A stretch of 64,000 nucleotides of DNA from Sthenelais limicola (Eukaryota > Annelida > Polychaeta > Phyllodocida > Sigalionidae), in the NCBI GenBank assembly GCA_942159475.1, contig OW804094.1:19635067-19699066 (forward strand). The letters run 5' to 3'. A program made the translations under genes and the position numbers. A model generated the notes under the pieces. That model searched no databases. It was not told where the DNA came from and was given only the letters and a program-made list of their open reading frames with translations. Shown piece by piece: positions 34,624-46,600 of the stretch. The number at the start of each line of letters is the position of its first letter. Within the stretch, counting starts at the first letter, position 1.

Positions 34624-35022
34624 CAGAGTATATTTTATAGCTACTTTACCAACGATTGGGAATAGAGGTAGAAATAAGTTCGCAATAATCATATAAAATT
34701 AGGAAAGTCAAATAGATATGTTGGGGTATTTAATGCAATTTAAATTGTGTAAAAAGCTTAAATAGTTTTTGAGTAATGAGCATAAGTATTCGGACATAAT
34801 TTTAGACATTATGTCGGCGAATAGCTCATCCTATAGAATATATTTTATAGCTACTTTACCAACGATTGAAAATAGAGGTAGAAATAATTGCGCAATAATC
34901 ATATAAAATTGGGAAAGTCGAATAGATATGTTGGGGTATTTAATACAATTTAAATTGTGTAAAAGGCTTAAATAGTTTTTGAGTAATGAGCATAAGTATT
35001 CGGACATAATTTCAGACATTAG
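34624..35022. repeat. Tandem duplication of about 190 bp inside the 33-35 kb element
   Basis: The block beginning TATATTTTATAGCTACTTTA at about 34628 recurs from about 34838 with few differences, both ending near a GTATTCGGACATAATTT stretch. Period about 210 bases. Confidence 0.8.
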
Positions 35023-35037
35023 TTGACCGGTCATCGG

Positions 35038-35120
35038 AGCTCCGGTCATCGGAGCCCCGGTCATCGGAGCCCCGGTAATTTAAGCCCCGGTCCGGTACCG
35101 GTCCGGTACCGGTCCGGTAC
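35038..35120. repeat. CCGGT-rich short tandem repeats
   Basis: Repeats of CCGGTCATCGGAGCC and then CCGGTCCGGTA units form the right subterminal block of the TIR element; the mirror block is at about 33140-33425. Confidence 0.75.
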
Positions 35121-35639
35121 CGGTCCCGACCCGAGGTTGACCCGGTATCGGAATACCGAGAAGTATACTACCCATTCCGGTCTTCCATAGATTATACTGA
35201 CATTGTGCGGTCTTGATGGAACTTTGCGGTTTGAGGCGAGAGGCTTTCTCTCCGTTCGAAGGGACTGTCAACTTTGGGCCTAGACTGGATGTAGTCTATC
35301 GTAGCAACTAATTACTCTTTCTTCAACCACCTCAGATACGAAGACCACCACAACACAGGACGTTGTTAAAATATTGGATATTATTGCATTTAAATTGATG
35401 TGGAATTGTTGTGGATGCGTGAATAAACCAAAACCTTGAATAAACCAAAACCACATTGTTAAGTGTTAAAATGGCTGTTCCCACTAATATACTATTCATA
35501 GGTAATTAATACCGAATAGATATTAGACGTACATTTTTTTAATGAAAAATACTGGCTTAAAGTATAGTGCTGTATACGATCGATCTTTCAGGCCTTAATG
35601 TTGTTTTCCAAATGTGACTGTCATTACCTCTGGGGCCTG

Positions 35640-38600
35640 TAGTGGGGCAGATAAGTGAAACAATCTTTCAAAAAATGGTACATGCAACAAAATTGGTATA
35701 CATAACCTTTAGGACCCACTTTTTAAAAAAAGCCCGTTAGCCATCAAAAATTTTTAATTGGCGGCCATTTTTTCCAAGATGGCGACTATTTGGTACACTA
35801 TTTTTGCCATAACATCTTACAGAATTGTCTGATTTGAAAAATCTTGGTGTCAAATTATGCTTTTTACTATGCCGAACAGAAGTGAAACTAAAAATTTCAA
35901 GATGGCGGCCATTTTGACCATGAAAACACTATTTTTGGTGGGGCAAATAAGTGAAACAATCTTTCAAAAAATGGTACATGCAACAAAATTGATATACATG
36001 GCCTTTAGGACCCATTTTTAAAAAGAGCCCATTAGCCATCAAAAATTTTTAATTGGCGGCCATTTTTTCCAAGATGGCGGCTATTTGGTACACTATTTTT
36101 GCCATAACATCTGACAGAATCATCTGATTTGAATAATCTTGGTGTCAAATTATGCTTTTTACTATGCCAAACAGAAATGAAACTAAAAATTTCATGATGG
36201 CGGCCATTTTGACCATGAAAACACTATTTTTGCCATAGAATCGGTCAGAATAGTCAGACTTGAATAGTCTTGGTGTCAAATTATATGTTTTAGGCTAAAC
36301 AGAAGTTGAATAGCTACTAAGAATAGTATTTTCATGTATAATATTATAATGGCTGCCATTAAAAAAAATGGCCGCCATATGAAACATGAAAACACATTCT
36401 TCCCCATAAAATCTGACATAGTAGTCCATTTTCAGTAATCTTGGTGTCAAAATATAAGTTTTTGACTATGCCCAAGCTGAACTCCCAACACTTGTTCCTA
36501 GATGAAATTTTTTATCATCTTGTGCAGAGTTATATAAAAAAATTATTGGTGATGATATTAAATATGGTACTCTAAATATCAGCATTAACCACAAATTTTA
36601 TTGGTCTTCATGAAGCAGCACTCTTAATCAAATGTACATATTACCTTCTAGGGTCAACTAATCCTGGCATCTACAGCTGCACAGCGCTGTACATGGCAGA
36701 CCAAATCGATAACAGGTGCACCATCCAGAACAATCCCTTTTGCACCCGCACTTGGTGAGCTGCTGACAACTCTGGGCAATTGGTGGCAGTATGGTCCAGT
36801 AGATTTGCCACACATCACCCTCTTTTGTCCATCTCCAGTCTGCTGGACTGTGTGGTTCTGGTTGACAAACTATTGATTGGCTCCATATGCAGCCTGCCTC
36901 ATAGGCAGCTCGTTTGACATGCTGGAGGAGGGCTGCTTGAGTTGGGGGAATGGCTTCGTATGGTCGCTGCTTGCGAGCAAACATATCAAGCCGTGCATCA
37001 TCAACCCCAGCAGCAGGTTGGAGGTCTGGTATGGTAATTTGTGCCTCAAGAATGGCAGCAAGTTGGGACTTCTGGCAGCTTTCCATTGTCACTCAATGCA
37101 GCTGGGAAGGACTGATTCTCATGCCGAAAGAACGCCTGTAAGTCACACTCTCTGCTCTGGCATAAGATAAACAGCTTGGAAAAGAGGTGACAGCCTTCCT
37201 TCAGTACTTTTACTTTTGAGTAACTAAGACCTGGGTCCTGTCGGAAGAAATCGATCTTGTTCTTCTTGATTGGGTCATAGAATGTGGGCACTTCCTCACT
37301 CTGTAGCCTGTTCATGCATTCTTGGAAGCATATTTGCCCCCTCTCATAGTGTGTGGCAATCATTTCAGCAGCACTAGGGTGTGCAATGTTCTTTGTGTCT
37401 AGTCTAAGCAGATCCCCTGTCTCTTCCTGGAAAGGATTGCCCATATATCCGTTATCACCTTAGTTGGATTATCTACTTTTTCAAGGAATCTCTTTGAGCT
37501 CTTTGTGTCTGCTCATGGTGAGTGTGACATTCAGCTTCTTTGGCTCATACTGAGCAACTACTTGACTGACTTCAGGGTTGGCTACCATCAACCTTGTCAA
37601 GCCTGATGGTTCAGTCAAACCATTGATGATAGCATTTGCTTGCTCATGAGCTTGGTTGATAGCCATTGATGAGAACTCCCGTTCTGATTTATGAACAACA
37701 AATTTCCCTTTGTGGAACTCAAGAGCAAACTCTGGAGGGTTTTGCTCTAGGGTCACCATTATATGTCTTTAGGATGGATTGGAATCCACCATGCAAAGTT
37801 AACATTGTTATTGGCAAAATAGTATGGTATCATCCTAAGAAGCTGGATGTTGAAAAATTGAAATGCTGGTTCCATGGAAGGAGGTTGTTGCTGTTGTTGC
37901 ATATTAGGATATTGATCAATATTGTCCATGGCAGAGGGGGTGGACACACCACACCATCCCTCACATGCTTGCTAACAGCTGCATCTCCTAGCTGTGCAGA
38001 TATTTCCACTTTGCTTAATAAATAGTTGAATGTAGGTGAAACTTTGAAGGCTGACCTAACAAGACATGCCAATTGTAATGATGTCTATATGACCTGCTTC
38101 ATGAATGCCAATAAAATGGGTGGTTAATACTGACATTTATAGTACCATATTTAATAACACCAATAATTTGTTATATAATTCTGCAAGAGATGATAAAAAG
38201 CTTCATTTAGGAACATTAAGAGATGGGAATTCAGCTTGGGCATAGTCAAAAACATATATTTTGACACCAAGATTATTGAAAATGGACTATTATGTCAGAT
38301 TTTATGGGGAAGAACGTGTTTTCATGTGCCTTATGGCAGCCATTTTTTTTAATGGCAGCCCTTTTATATATAAAAATACTATTCTTAGTAGCTATTCAAC
38401 TTCTGTTAAGTTCAAAACCTATAATCAGACACCAAGATCATTCAACTCTGACTATGTGGTCCGATTCTATGGCAAAAATAGTGTTTTCATGGTCAAAATG
38501 GCCGCCATCTTGAAAAATGGCCGCCATCTTGAAATTTTTAGTTTCTATTCTGTTTGGCTTAGTAAAAAGCATAATTTGACACCAAGATTATTCAAATCAG

Positions 38601-39293
38601 ACTATTCTGTCAGGTGTTATGGCAAAAATAGTATTCCAAATGGCCGCCATCTTGGAAAAAATGGTCGCCATTTAAAAGTTTTTGATGGCTAACGGGCTTT
38701 TTTTTAAAAGTGGGTCCTGAGGAACATTTATGCTAATTTTGTTGCTAGTATCATCATTTGAAAGATTGTTCCACTTATCTGCCCCACTAATACCATGTCT
38801 TATGATTATAATGTTTTAGCTGATATTTATGTAACTATTAGATGAAACAGCAATGAATTTATGGTGTCTATTAAACCTTTATGTGAGTGTAGAAGAGGGT
38901 TCCATAAAATTCGACACCAAGATGATTAAAATTGTATTATTCTGTAAGATTTTATGACAAAAATAGTCTTTTCATGCTCCAAATGGCCGCCGTCTTTAAA
39001 AATGGCCGCCATTTTGAAATCTTCAATAGCTATTTTGCTTTTGCATATTAATAACCACAATTTGACATCAAGATCATTTCAATCGGACCATTTTTTCAGA
39101 TGTTAGGGGGAAATTAGTATTTCCATGTTCCAAATAGCCGCCATCTTGAATAAAATGGCCGCCAATTAAAAATTATTGATGGCTAACGGGCTTTTTTTAA
39201 AAAGTGGGTCCTAAGGATCATTTCTACCAATTTTGTTGTATGTTACATGATTTGAAAGATTAAACATGAAAAATGCACTTATCTGCCCCACTA
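35640..39293 (-). mobile_element. Composite TIR DNA transposon with inverted termini and 3-bp target duplication
   Basis: The left end is TAGTGGGGCAGATAAGTG and the right end is its inverse complement, followed by long imperfect inverted termini. The trinucleotide CTG flanks both sides (35637-35639 and 39294-39296), consistent with a 3-bp target duplication. A second, inner pair of the same termini occurs near 35938 and 38789, so each side holds two copies of the terminal block. Many copies of an AAGATGGCGGCCATTTT-like motif lie in the termini. The interior carries a broken minus-strand gene. The superfamily is not assigned: ends reading TAGTG...CACTA are the reverse of the CACTA/EnSpm order. 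Confidence 0.75.
36658..38072 (-). pseudogene. Broken transposon-encoded protein with C-terminal CXC-type cysteines
   Basis: Reading right to left, several open stretches in different frames form one degraded gene: a Gln-rich start (37947-37760), HEQANAIINGLTEPSGLTRL and ANPEVSQVVAQYE (37759-37481), KKNKIDFF...FSKLFILCQSRECDLQ AFFRHENQSFPAALS (37444-37046) and, after a frame change near 37090, QLAAILEAQITIPDLQPAAG to a C-terminal cluster TKCGCKRDCSGWCTCYRFGL ... CSCRC (to 36658). The parts are in the order of an uncharacterised protein family found in repeat elements of many invertebrates. Stops and frame changes make it inactive here. The cysteine cluster resembles CXC/tesmin-like zinc-binding motifs, often DNA-binding; a transposition-related role is inferred. 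Confidence 0.6.
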
Positions 39294-40317
39294 CTGCTCG
39301 AGTAACAATAAACGTTTCCAAGTTCTGAGAATAGAAATGTGTTGTGTTCGAGGGGGGGGGGGGGCTCATAAATCGAAAATAAATTGAAACTCGCGGGTTC
39401 TAGACCCATGCCCTTGACCTAACGAAACTGCTATGATCGGAACGCACGAAGTTTTGTTTTTCGCATAGTACGCAAGTTTCGTTTTCGGTCACGCCGCACT
39501 ATAGACCGTTGAATCATAATGAGGACAATCTGTATAAAGCTCTTTTTTAACATCTGAGATTTGAGTAATTTAATAGATCAGCACAAGGCCACGATCGCTG
39601 AAACAAAACGAACCATAAACCTATAGTATTTGTATCTTCCCTTTCAGTATCTATAGCTTATTAATTTAAACACACGTTTTGGGTCCCCTCTGTAGGCCTA
39701 TTAGACTTTTATAGATACATGTAAATAATGTATTGTGGATAGTGTGCTTTAGGCTCCGCGTTTTTTCATGCGAACTATTAAATATTGTATTGGCCTTAAA
39801 TGAATAAAAAAAAATCTGTTGCCTGATTATATATAATTAGTATAACATGTATAAATGTTATATAAATGTGATATAAATAATATGATATACACCGGTACAT
39901 ACATATTGATGACCTGACACAGTTAGAGAGAGAGACATAGTTGTTAAGAGTTTAGACAAGGCGTTTTATCTTCAGGACTATAACTCAGTGTTACGATCAA
40001 TAGATAGACATCACTACAGGCGGAAATACACAACACATTCTGGTAAAAGCTGGGTTACAAGTCGACGTAAGACAGATTCTGAAGGCACGTAAGGTAGGTG
40101 AAACAGTTGTTATTAATTTATAAACAAATATGGATATATGTAAACATACGTTAGGCTCTCTATGTGCTGATAGGAACTCCCGTAAGAACTAATGACAGCG
40201 AGTAAAGTGCGACGACAATGTCTTCACCCATGACCATTCATGTAGGCCTATATATAGGTGAGCATGACTTCGGTGAATAGACATATCACCTTCTGTTCTG
40301 TGAGTTTTAGTTTTATT

Positions 40318-40400
40318 TTGTTATATTCAGGAATTACATTACATCGATGATGATATTCTCAGAAATCCTGATCTACTGTATACACAAATTAATCTATTAC
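40318..40400. repeat. Retroposon-like 3' end, family H, copy 3
   Basis: TTATATTCAGGAATTACATT, then GATATTCTCAGAAATCCTGA. Confidence 0.45.
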
Positions 40401-40926
40401 TACTACTACTTCAGAAGGTAATAAATACATGTAAATGAACAACAAACTGTGTAAACTGGGCGCATTAGAAGAACCCAGGCAACTGGGATAATGCTAACCC
40501 AGTGGAAATAAAATCTTTAAAAAAAATAATCATATTTATGTATAACTTTTATTTATGACGTGAGAGACCAATACAAACTTTGTTTTGTTGGTGCAAAAGT
40601 CCACTTTTTCCCCCATGCCGGCCACGACGCAATAACGTAGGCTAGTCGTAACGGGAAAACAGAGCAAAATTGACACAAGTGACTTCTGTCGTTACGTTAT
40701 AGAAAGCCGTTGAACTACAATGATAATACTTATATTACCAACGGGCTAGCGAGCCTCATAAGGACGATTGTACAAATCACTCATTCAATTTTAAAAACAA
40801 TATTAAAAAAAAACACCTCTAGCACACATGCATCTAATCAGGTGATCTAATTTTGAAAAGAATTACAGTAAATTGTATAAACTAGAGACACATTCAGGAA
40901 GATACTGGTCAGATCATTATAGTAAT

Positions 40927-41163
40927 TGGGTCAGACTTTCAGAAAATGTACAATTGGCAGCTCTACACATTTAGGAAATTCTGCTAAATTAGGCTGACAA
41001 ATGATGATTACCGGGTATATCTGAGTATATTTGGTATCACATTGATTCAAAGTATCAGTTCTGTTATGTTAAACTGCATTTTGAAGCTCATTTATGTATT
41101 ACATGTGGGTTATTTGAGATGATTGGTGAAGGCAAATTGTACATTTTCAAAAAATCTGACCCA
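40927..41163. mobile_element. Foldback MITE family 1, copy 8
   Basis: TGGGTCAGACTTTCAGAAAA to TTTTCAAAAAATCTGACCCA; the first of three copies within 1 kb. Confidence 0.78.
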
Positions 41164-41249
41164 ATTAAGCGACAAAGGACAAAACCAAGACGTCACCATC
41201 TGTTCGAGGTAATCTATGCATGACCCATTTCCAAGGACCAAGGACTGAA

Positions 41250-41478
41250 TGGGTCAGATTTTAGGAAAATGTACAATTGGCAGCTGTTTACATATTTAGT
41301 ATATTCTGCTAAATTAGGCTGCAATTTGGCCAATACTAGGTAAATTCGGCATTGCATTGATTCTGGCAAAATGTTTGGTTAGGTTGAACTGTATTTTGAA
41401 CTTCATTTTCGTCTGAAATTTGGGTTATTTGAGAAGATTGGCGAAGTTGAATTGTACATCTTCTGAAAATCTGACCCA
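41250..41478. mobile_element. Foldback MITE family 1, copy 9
   Basis: TGGGTCAGATTTTAGGAAAA to CTTCTGAAAATCTGACCCA; the interior carries a small deletion (GGTAAATTCGGCATTGC) relative to its siblings. Confidence 0.78.
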
Positions 41479-41634
41479 TATATAGTCTACAGTCTATAAT
41501 TATAGTCATCATACGTCTGATTATTTTTTGATACGTCTGACATAGTGCTATGGATACGTTTGCCTTTTTACTGATCACTAAAAATAGTAGTCGTCTTGTT
41601 GGGCCACAAAATGTAGCGTGAAATGTGGAACAAC

Positions 41635-41873
41635 TTGGTCAGTTTGTCAGAAAATGTACAATTCATCTTCACCAATCCTCTCAAATAATCCTAATTTTAT
41701 GAAGAAAATTAGGTTCAAAATACAGTTCAACATAACGAAACAGATTTATTGAATGGATACAATACATAATACACCCAGATATAACTAGTATTTGTCACTT
41801 TTCACTCTAATTTAACAGAATTTGGGTGATGTGTAGAACTGTAGATTGTGCATTTTCTGAAAATCTGACCCAG
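41635..41873. mobile_element. Foldback MITE family 1, copy 10
   Basis: Inverted orientation; left TTGGTCAGTTTGTCAGAAAA, right TTTTCTGAAAATCTGACCCA. Confidence 0.75.
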
Positions 41874-42569
41874 CTATAATAGCTGCGCTTAGATGATTTG
41901 CCTATGGGGAATTCCTGAAATGGATATTCCACCCAACACATGTATAGCTATGTATGTATAATACCAACCAAATCTGTCTGAATTGTATGATACTATACAC
42001 TGACATTTAAGTAGACTTGTGGAAGTCTATAATTTTGTTTTGTTTATAAAGGAAATATCGGAAGATTTTATACCCCTGAACTGGGGAATATTAAAGACGT
42101 AAATGGGGAGTACTCGACTTGAGCTAGGGCTCTACAAACAGGCTAGACTTGGGGACGAGAACTAGTCTACATTTAAGATGTGTAATAGAAAAATCATCAA
42201 TTTATATTTTTCTAAGTGTTTTATTTGCAAGATATCTTTGATGGAATGTTTTCATTCTTGCTTGAGGTTGTATGAATACATGTCCCAAATTTCAAGACAG
42301 TGCATACAGTGCATTATCGATTAATTATTGGTTTTATGAGTATACCATGTTTTTTTTTAAAAAAATGTTTCTGATTCCTACAAGTGTGAACTGAATATCT
42401 AGAATACTAAAGATCTGATATGAACTCTCTTGTACTGATGTATAAATAGGACTTAGCAAGTTACTGTTGATCGGATCATTTGTTGATATGTGACATGTAA
42501 ATGTAAATCATATTTATAGAAAGTTTTTTACCAATAATTCCTAGTTTTCAGTAATAGTATTTCGATGTA

Positions 42570-42665
42570 ATATAAATTAAATTATAATTCAGGCTATTCT
42601 GGAAATATTCGTACTGTCGTATGGAAATGTCTATGTCCTGAATAAAATATTTTCAAAATCAAAAT
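42570..42665. repeat. Retroposon-like 3' end, family H, copy 4 (inverted)
   Basis: TTCAGGCTATTCTGGAAATA ... GTCCTGAATAAAATATTTTC, the inverse of copies 1-3. Confidence 0.5.
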
Positions 42666-42704
42666 CAAATCATTCAATTTATTAATGCATTGCTATGGTC
42701 ATTC

Positions 42705-42934
42705 CATAGAATAAATTTAGCTACTCTACAAGTAGTTGTCCAACCACAAATATTGCAAACGTTTTTCATAAATAAAAATATCAAACTTAAAAATATAGAA
42801 ATATTTATTAAGCGACCTTGTGTTTACTATGATTAGAGTCGGCTTGATCTCATCTTTTCAAATATTATGATGTCATCTTAAAATCGATTTTTTGCGACTT
42901 GTGACTTATTTCCCTATGGCACATCACATATGAC
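42705..42934. mobile_element. MITE family 2, partial inverted copy
   Basis: Carries TTGATCTCATCTTTTCAAAT and GCGACTTGTGACTTATTTCC in inverse orientation; the AP-1-like core is mutated here. Confidence 0.55.
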
Positions 42935-43686
42935 GTTGCCAGGATATAAATAGATTTTTTAGGATAAGGCAGTGCATGTAGAGATATGGTTATATTGATT
43001 GAAATAGCAAATGACAAGGTATGAATGATAGTGCATATTAGTCATCTATATCAAATCAGTGGTTGATAGTTCTGTACACGACTGTATTAAACTTCTTTTT
43101 TCTTTTCATTTTTTAAGGATTATATTTACACTGGGAATACAAGAACCCCTCACGGGGGTTTTCACTTAGCCCAGTCTACTTTCCAAAAAAAGAAATTAAA
43201 GTACAATTATATAGACCGTTTTTTACAAGCATAAAGCTAAATACATGGGCTCAAGCATTGTCACAGAAGACTTGTGTATATCACTTGCCACTTAGTGATG
43301 TATCAGTGTTGGTGGTATGTATTAAAACCAATGTATTTAGTAGACACGATTTGAGAAAAAGAGATTTTATGTTTTACAAGATCAGAAATATTTAATTTCC
43401 GCTTGCCACTTCAAATTGGCAACGCTGAATGAACAAAATAACTATTTCCTTGACAAAATTAGTTTGTAGAATGAACAAAATAGTTATAATTTTGTTCTTA
43501 AATGACCATTTTGTTAACGAAAAAGGTTAGCAATCAACGAAATTGTGAGGTTGACACTTGGTGGCTCATACCCGGCCGCTTTATCAGTGAAATACAGTAG
43601 ACCATATAAGCCAATACTCATTACCCATTAACACATCATTACCCATTAACTTATTCCAGGTAAGACTGACTGGAGAAGCATACACT

Positions 43687-46600
43687 ATGGATAAAACCTC
43701 CCCAAACTGCTCCTTCTCCCCAGATATTAGTCACATGATCAACAGCCTCTCCGAACAAGATGGCGTCAGCTACACCGTCATCAATGTGCGTCGCCACACC
43801 GCTTCCAAGGCTGTACCTACTCCTGCCCCAGGTAGGTTTCTGCTTTTATTTTTGTTTTCTCAGCTATTTATAGCTGATAAAACATATGAGTCACTATGAA
43901 ATGTGCCAATCACTGATACTGGATCTACATCTGATAATATTCTTTAGCTGTCTGTGAGGTGTTTAAGGATGTCTTATCTAATCCTTTCGATCAGGTCCTA
44001 TATTTCACACTTCGTCGTTATAGTTACACTGATTCAATCAGTCATAGATTTCACACCTAGACGTTATTGAAGGCTGATTGACGGCCTTTCTAGGTTTAGC
44101 CAAGGGAGTTGATTGGCTGTTAGTTAGATGCTTCTCCAACCATGATAGGTCTGCAGAAGGCCCTCCCACCTCCCACACCATCCCTCTGCCCAGCACCACC
44201 CCCCTCACCTGCCTCAGGTGCTCAAATGGACACTGCTGCCCAACACATTTTCTAAATTTTAAAAGTAAGTTACCAACTATTTAGCCTAGCCTAGCTTACT
44301 ACTTTTTTATACAACCAACTTTTTTTTTTATGACCCAACTTTTTTTTACGACCAACTTTTTTTACGACCCAACTTTTTTCAACGACAATTTTTTTTCCGA
44401 CCAACTATTTTTAAACGACAATTTTTTTTCGACCAACTTTATTTCGACCAACTTTTTACGACCAACTTTTATTTTACGACAAACTTTTTTTAACGACCAA
44501 CTTTTTTTAATGACCAACTAATTTTTAACAACAATTTTCTTTCAACAAACTTTTTTTACAGCCCTGGCTATTGCGTTGCACACTGTTTCCCTCTTCAAGA
44601 ATCAAACTACTGTATAACTATAAGTTGACATCAGGCACAAATAATTGTGACTGAGAAAATCGTTTCCAGTGGAAACGCCAAGTATATGAATTAAGTTGAC
44701 ACTGATTACAAAGTTAAATATGTTAACAGTTGATCAAATCGGTGCATAACTTGATAATTAGTTAACTTAGTACTTGTTTTTTAAAGAAATGTTATTGAGC
44801 TGGTTTCGGTGGTACAGTGATATTCTCATAGACTCAAAATCAAAACAATACAAAGGTTTTCATTGTCGATTTGATGTACAATACAAGTATTACTATAGTT
44901 CTACATATTATAGGCTGTTATATGCTCATAAGATAGCAAAGTTAGCTGGTGATATAGACTGTATTTTCCTGATGACTGAAAAAAGAACCATTGTTTGCAC
45001 TTTGTATTTTTATTTGAATTAATATTTTCGCAGACAAAACCCCAAAATTATCCGACATGAGTAAAGGCATTTCAAGAAACTCATTTTGTCAATTAAGTTT
45101 ACCTTGAAACCCAGCACATGATCTACATAGGCCTACAAAAGTGCTGATAAAGACCTATAGGTACCTCTACCTCTTCATCTTTGACCTAGGCCCTAGACCT
45201 ACAGAGGTTGTACAGCTAATAAGACATACAAACATAATTTAATCCATGCTTACAGTATAGTCTCCCACAATTTTGGTCCCAAACAAATTAAACCTGCATC
45301 AATGTTAATAAGACAAAAATGACCAAGGGACATAGTGGGAAGCCGTATTGTCCCATGGCGTAGGTATCCAATCAAGAGTGCGTAGCACTGCGGTCGGATA
45401 TGGAAGCCAAGCGCCGTTTCTTATTAAAATGTACTCGAGCATGATAGATGTATTGCTAAAATTAAGTTATGTTCGTCTTGGTTGACATCGACGACTTTGT
45501 TGACATCATGACGCCTGTCACAACTTCCATCATGACGCATCTGCATATTTCTACGCGCCATTTTTTCCGACCTGTGTGGGTCAGAACTTTATTTTAGAAT
45601 GCAAAATTATTTAATCCTGCACTGTCATGTACATTTATTTTACTAACTGCTAAATGTATTCAATTATTTTTTTTAATTTTGCAACTGATTTATATGCGCT
45701 GATACTATTATTGTTGGAGAACTATATTCATTCCTGATACGGCCGTCGTATCGGCCTCAGAACTGAGTTGCCTTCTCAGTGTTAACTCAATGGGCCATAC
45801 GTATTGACCACAGCCAAAGGTGAAATAATAATGATGTTTACATTCTGTATGGACGCTATCATTATTAGTATTACAAGTTAAATAAAATAATGTAATACAT
45901 GCTAAATAAAAATCCAAGAATGTGCAAGTTTACTGGTTCATCCTGTCATTCCACCAATGATTTGTATATTTAGGCCCTACTCCCTAAATAATATATAGAA
46001 GGAAACATTCTCTCCAGACAACTTACATTTTATCCATTGATATGGCAAATGAGAGAATATTAATGATAATGTCCTTGAACATGTAGATGGTAAAAACGTA
46101 ATTAAACCAAGGTCTAAACTGATTGTCAAATTCATAGAAAACAACTCTTACTTCATTGTCTTACTTTATTGTTTTAACAGATCCAGCTGAAGGATCGCCA
46201 TTAAAATCAACATCAACATTAAAACCTTGGCAACAACAACACACCTATTCAGGAAGTACCTGGGATTACTTAAGTTCTTCTGGGACTTTAGACAAAGAGT
46301 TTGATCAGAATTCTGAGCCAGGTTCGAGATCTCATAGCAATAGATCTAGACGGAGCAGGGAAAGGAAACCCAACCCCAAGGAAAAACCTGCAAAATCAGG
46401 TGCACAATCCATCTCGGATTTAGCAAGTTGTTCTGGAACTTTAGACAAAGATTTTGATCAAAATTCTGAGCCAAGGACTCCTAGATCTCATAGCAATACA
46501 TCTAGAAGGAGGCGACAAAGGAAACCCAACCCCAAGGGAAAAGTTGGAAACACGAAAGCAAGAAGTGCCTGGGATCTAGCAGGTTCTTCTGGAACGTTCG

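Larger units (their letters stand above)
33091..35189. mobile_element. 2.1-kb GC-rich TIR element with 6-bp target duplication
   Basis: The left terminus TATGGAAGACCGTAATGGGT and the right terminus are near-perfect inverse complements over about 44 bases. GATTAT occurs directly outside both ends (33085-33090 and 35190-35195). Subterminal blocks are made of CCGG/CCCGG-rich short repeats in otherwise AT-rich DNA. No coding sequence is recognised. Confidence 0.78.

Noticed and set aside
36877..38025. Plus-strand open frames within the 35.6-39.3 kb element
   Set aside because: Antisense shadows of the transposon protein; the minus strand has the recognisable motifs.
38261..38692. 143-residue open frame on the plus strand
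   Set aside because: It consists of translated repeats of the element's inverted terminus (YY1-like motif arrays), not a gene.
35640..39293. CACTA/EnSpm transposon
   Set aside because: CACTA elements start CACTA and end TAGTG; here the order is reversed, so the superfamily was left open despite a 3-bp duplication.
46156..46180. ATG at 46156 as the start of the PARP-like protein
   Set aside because: It lies in the polypyrimidine region before a clear acceptor; the exon at 43687-43831 joins in frame.
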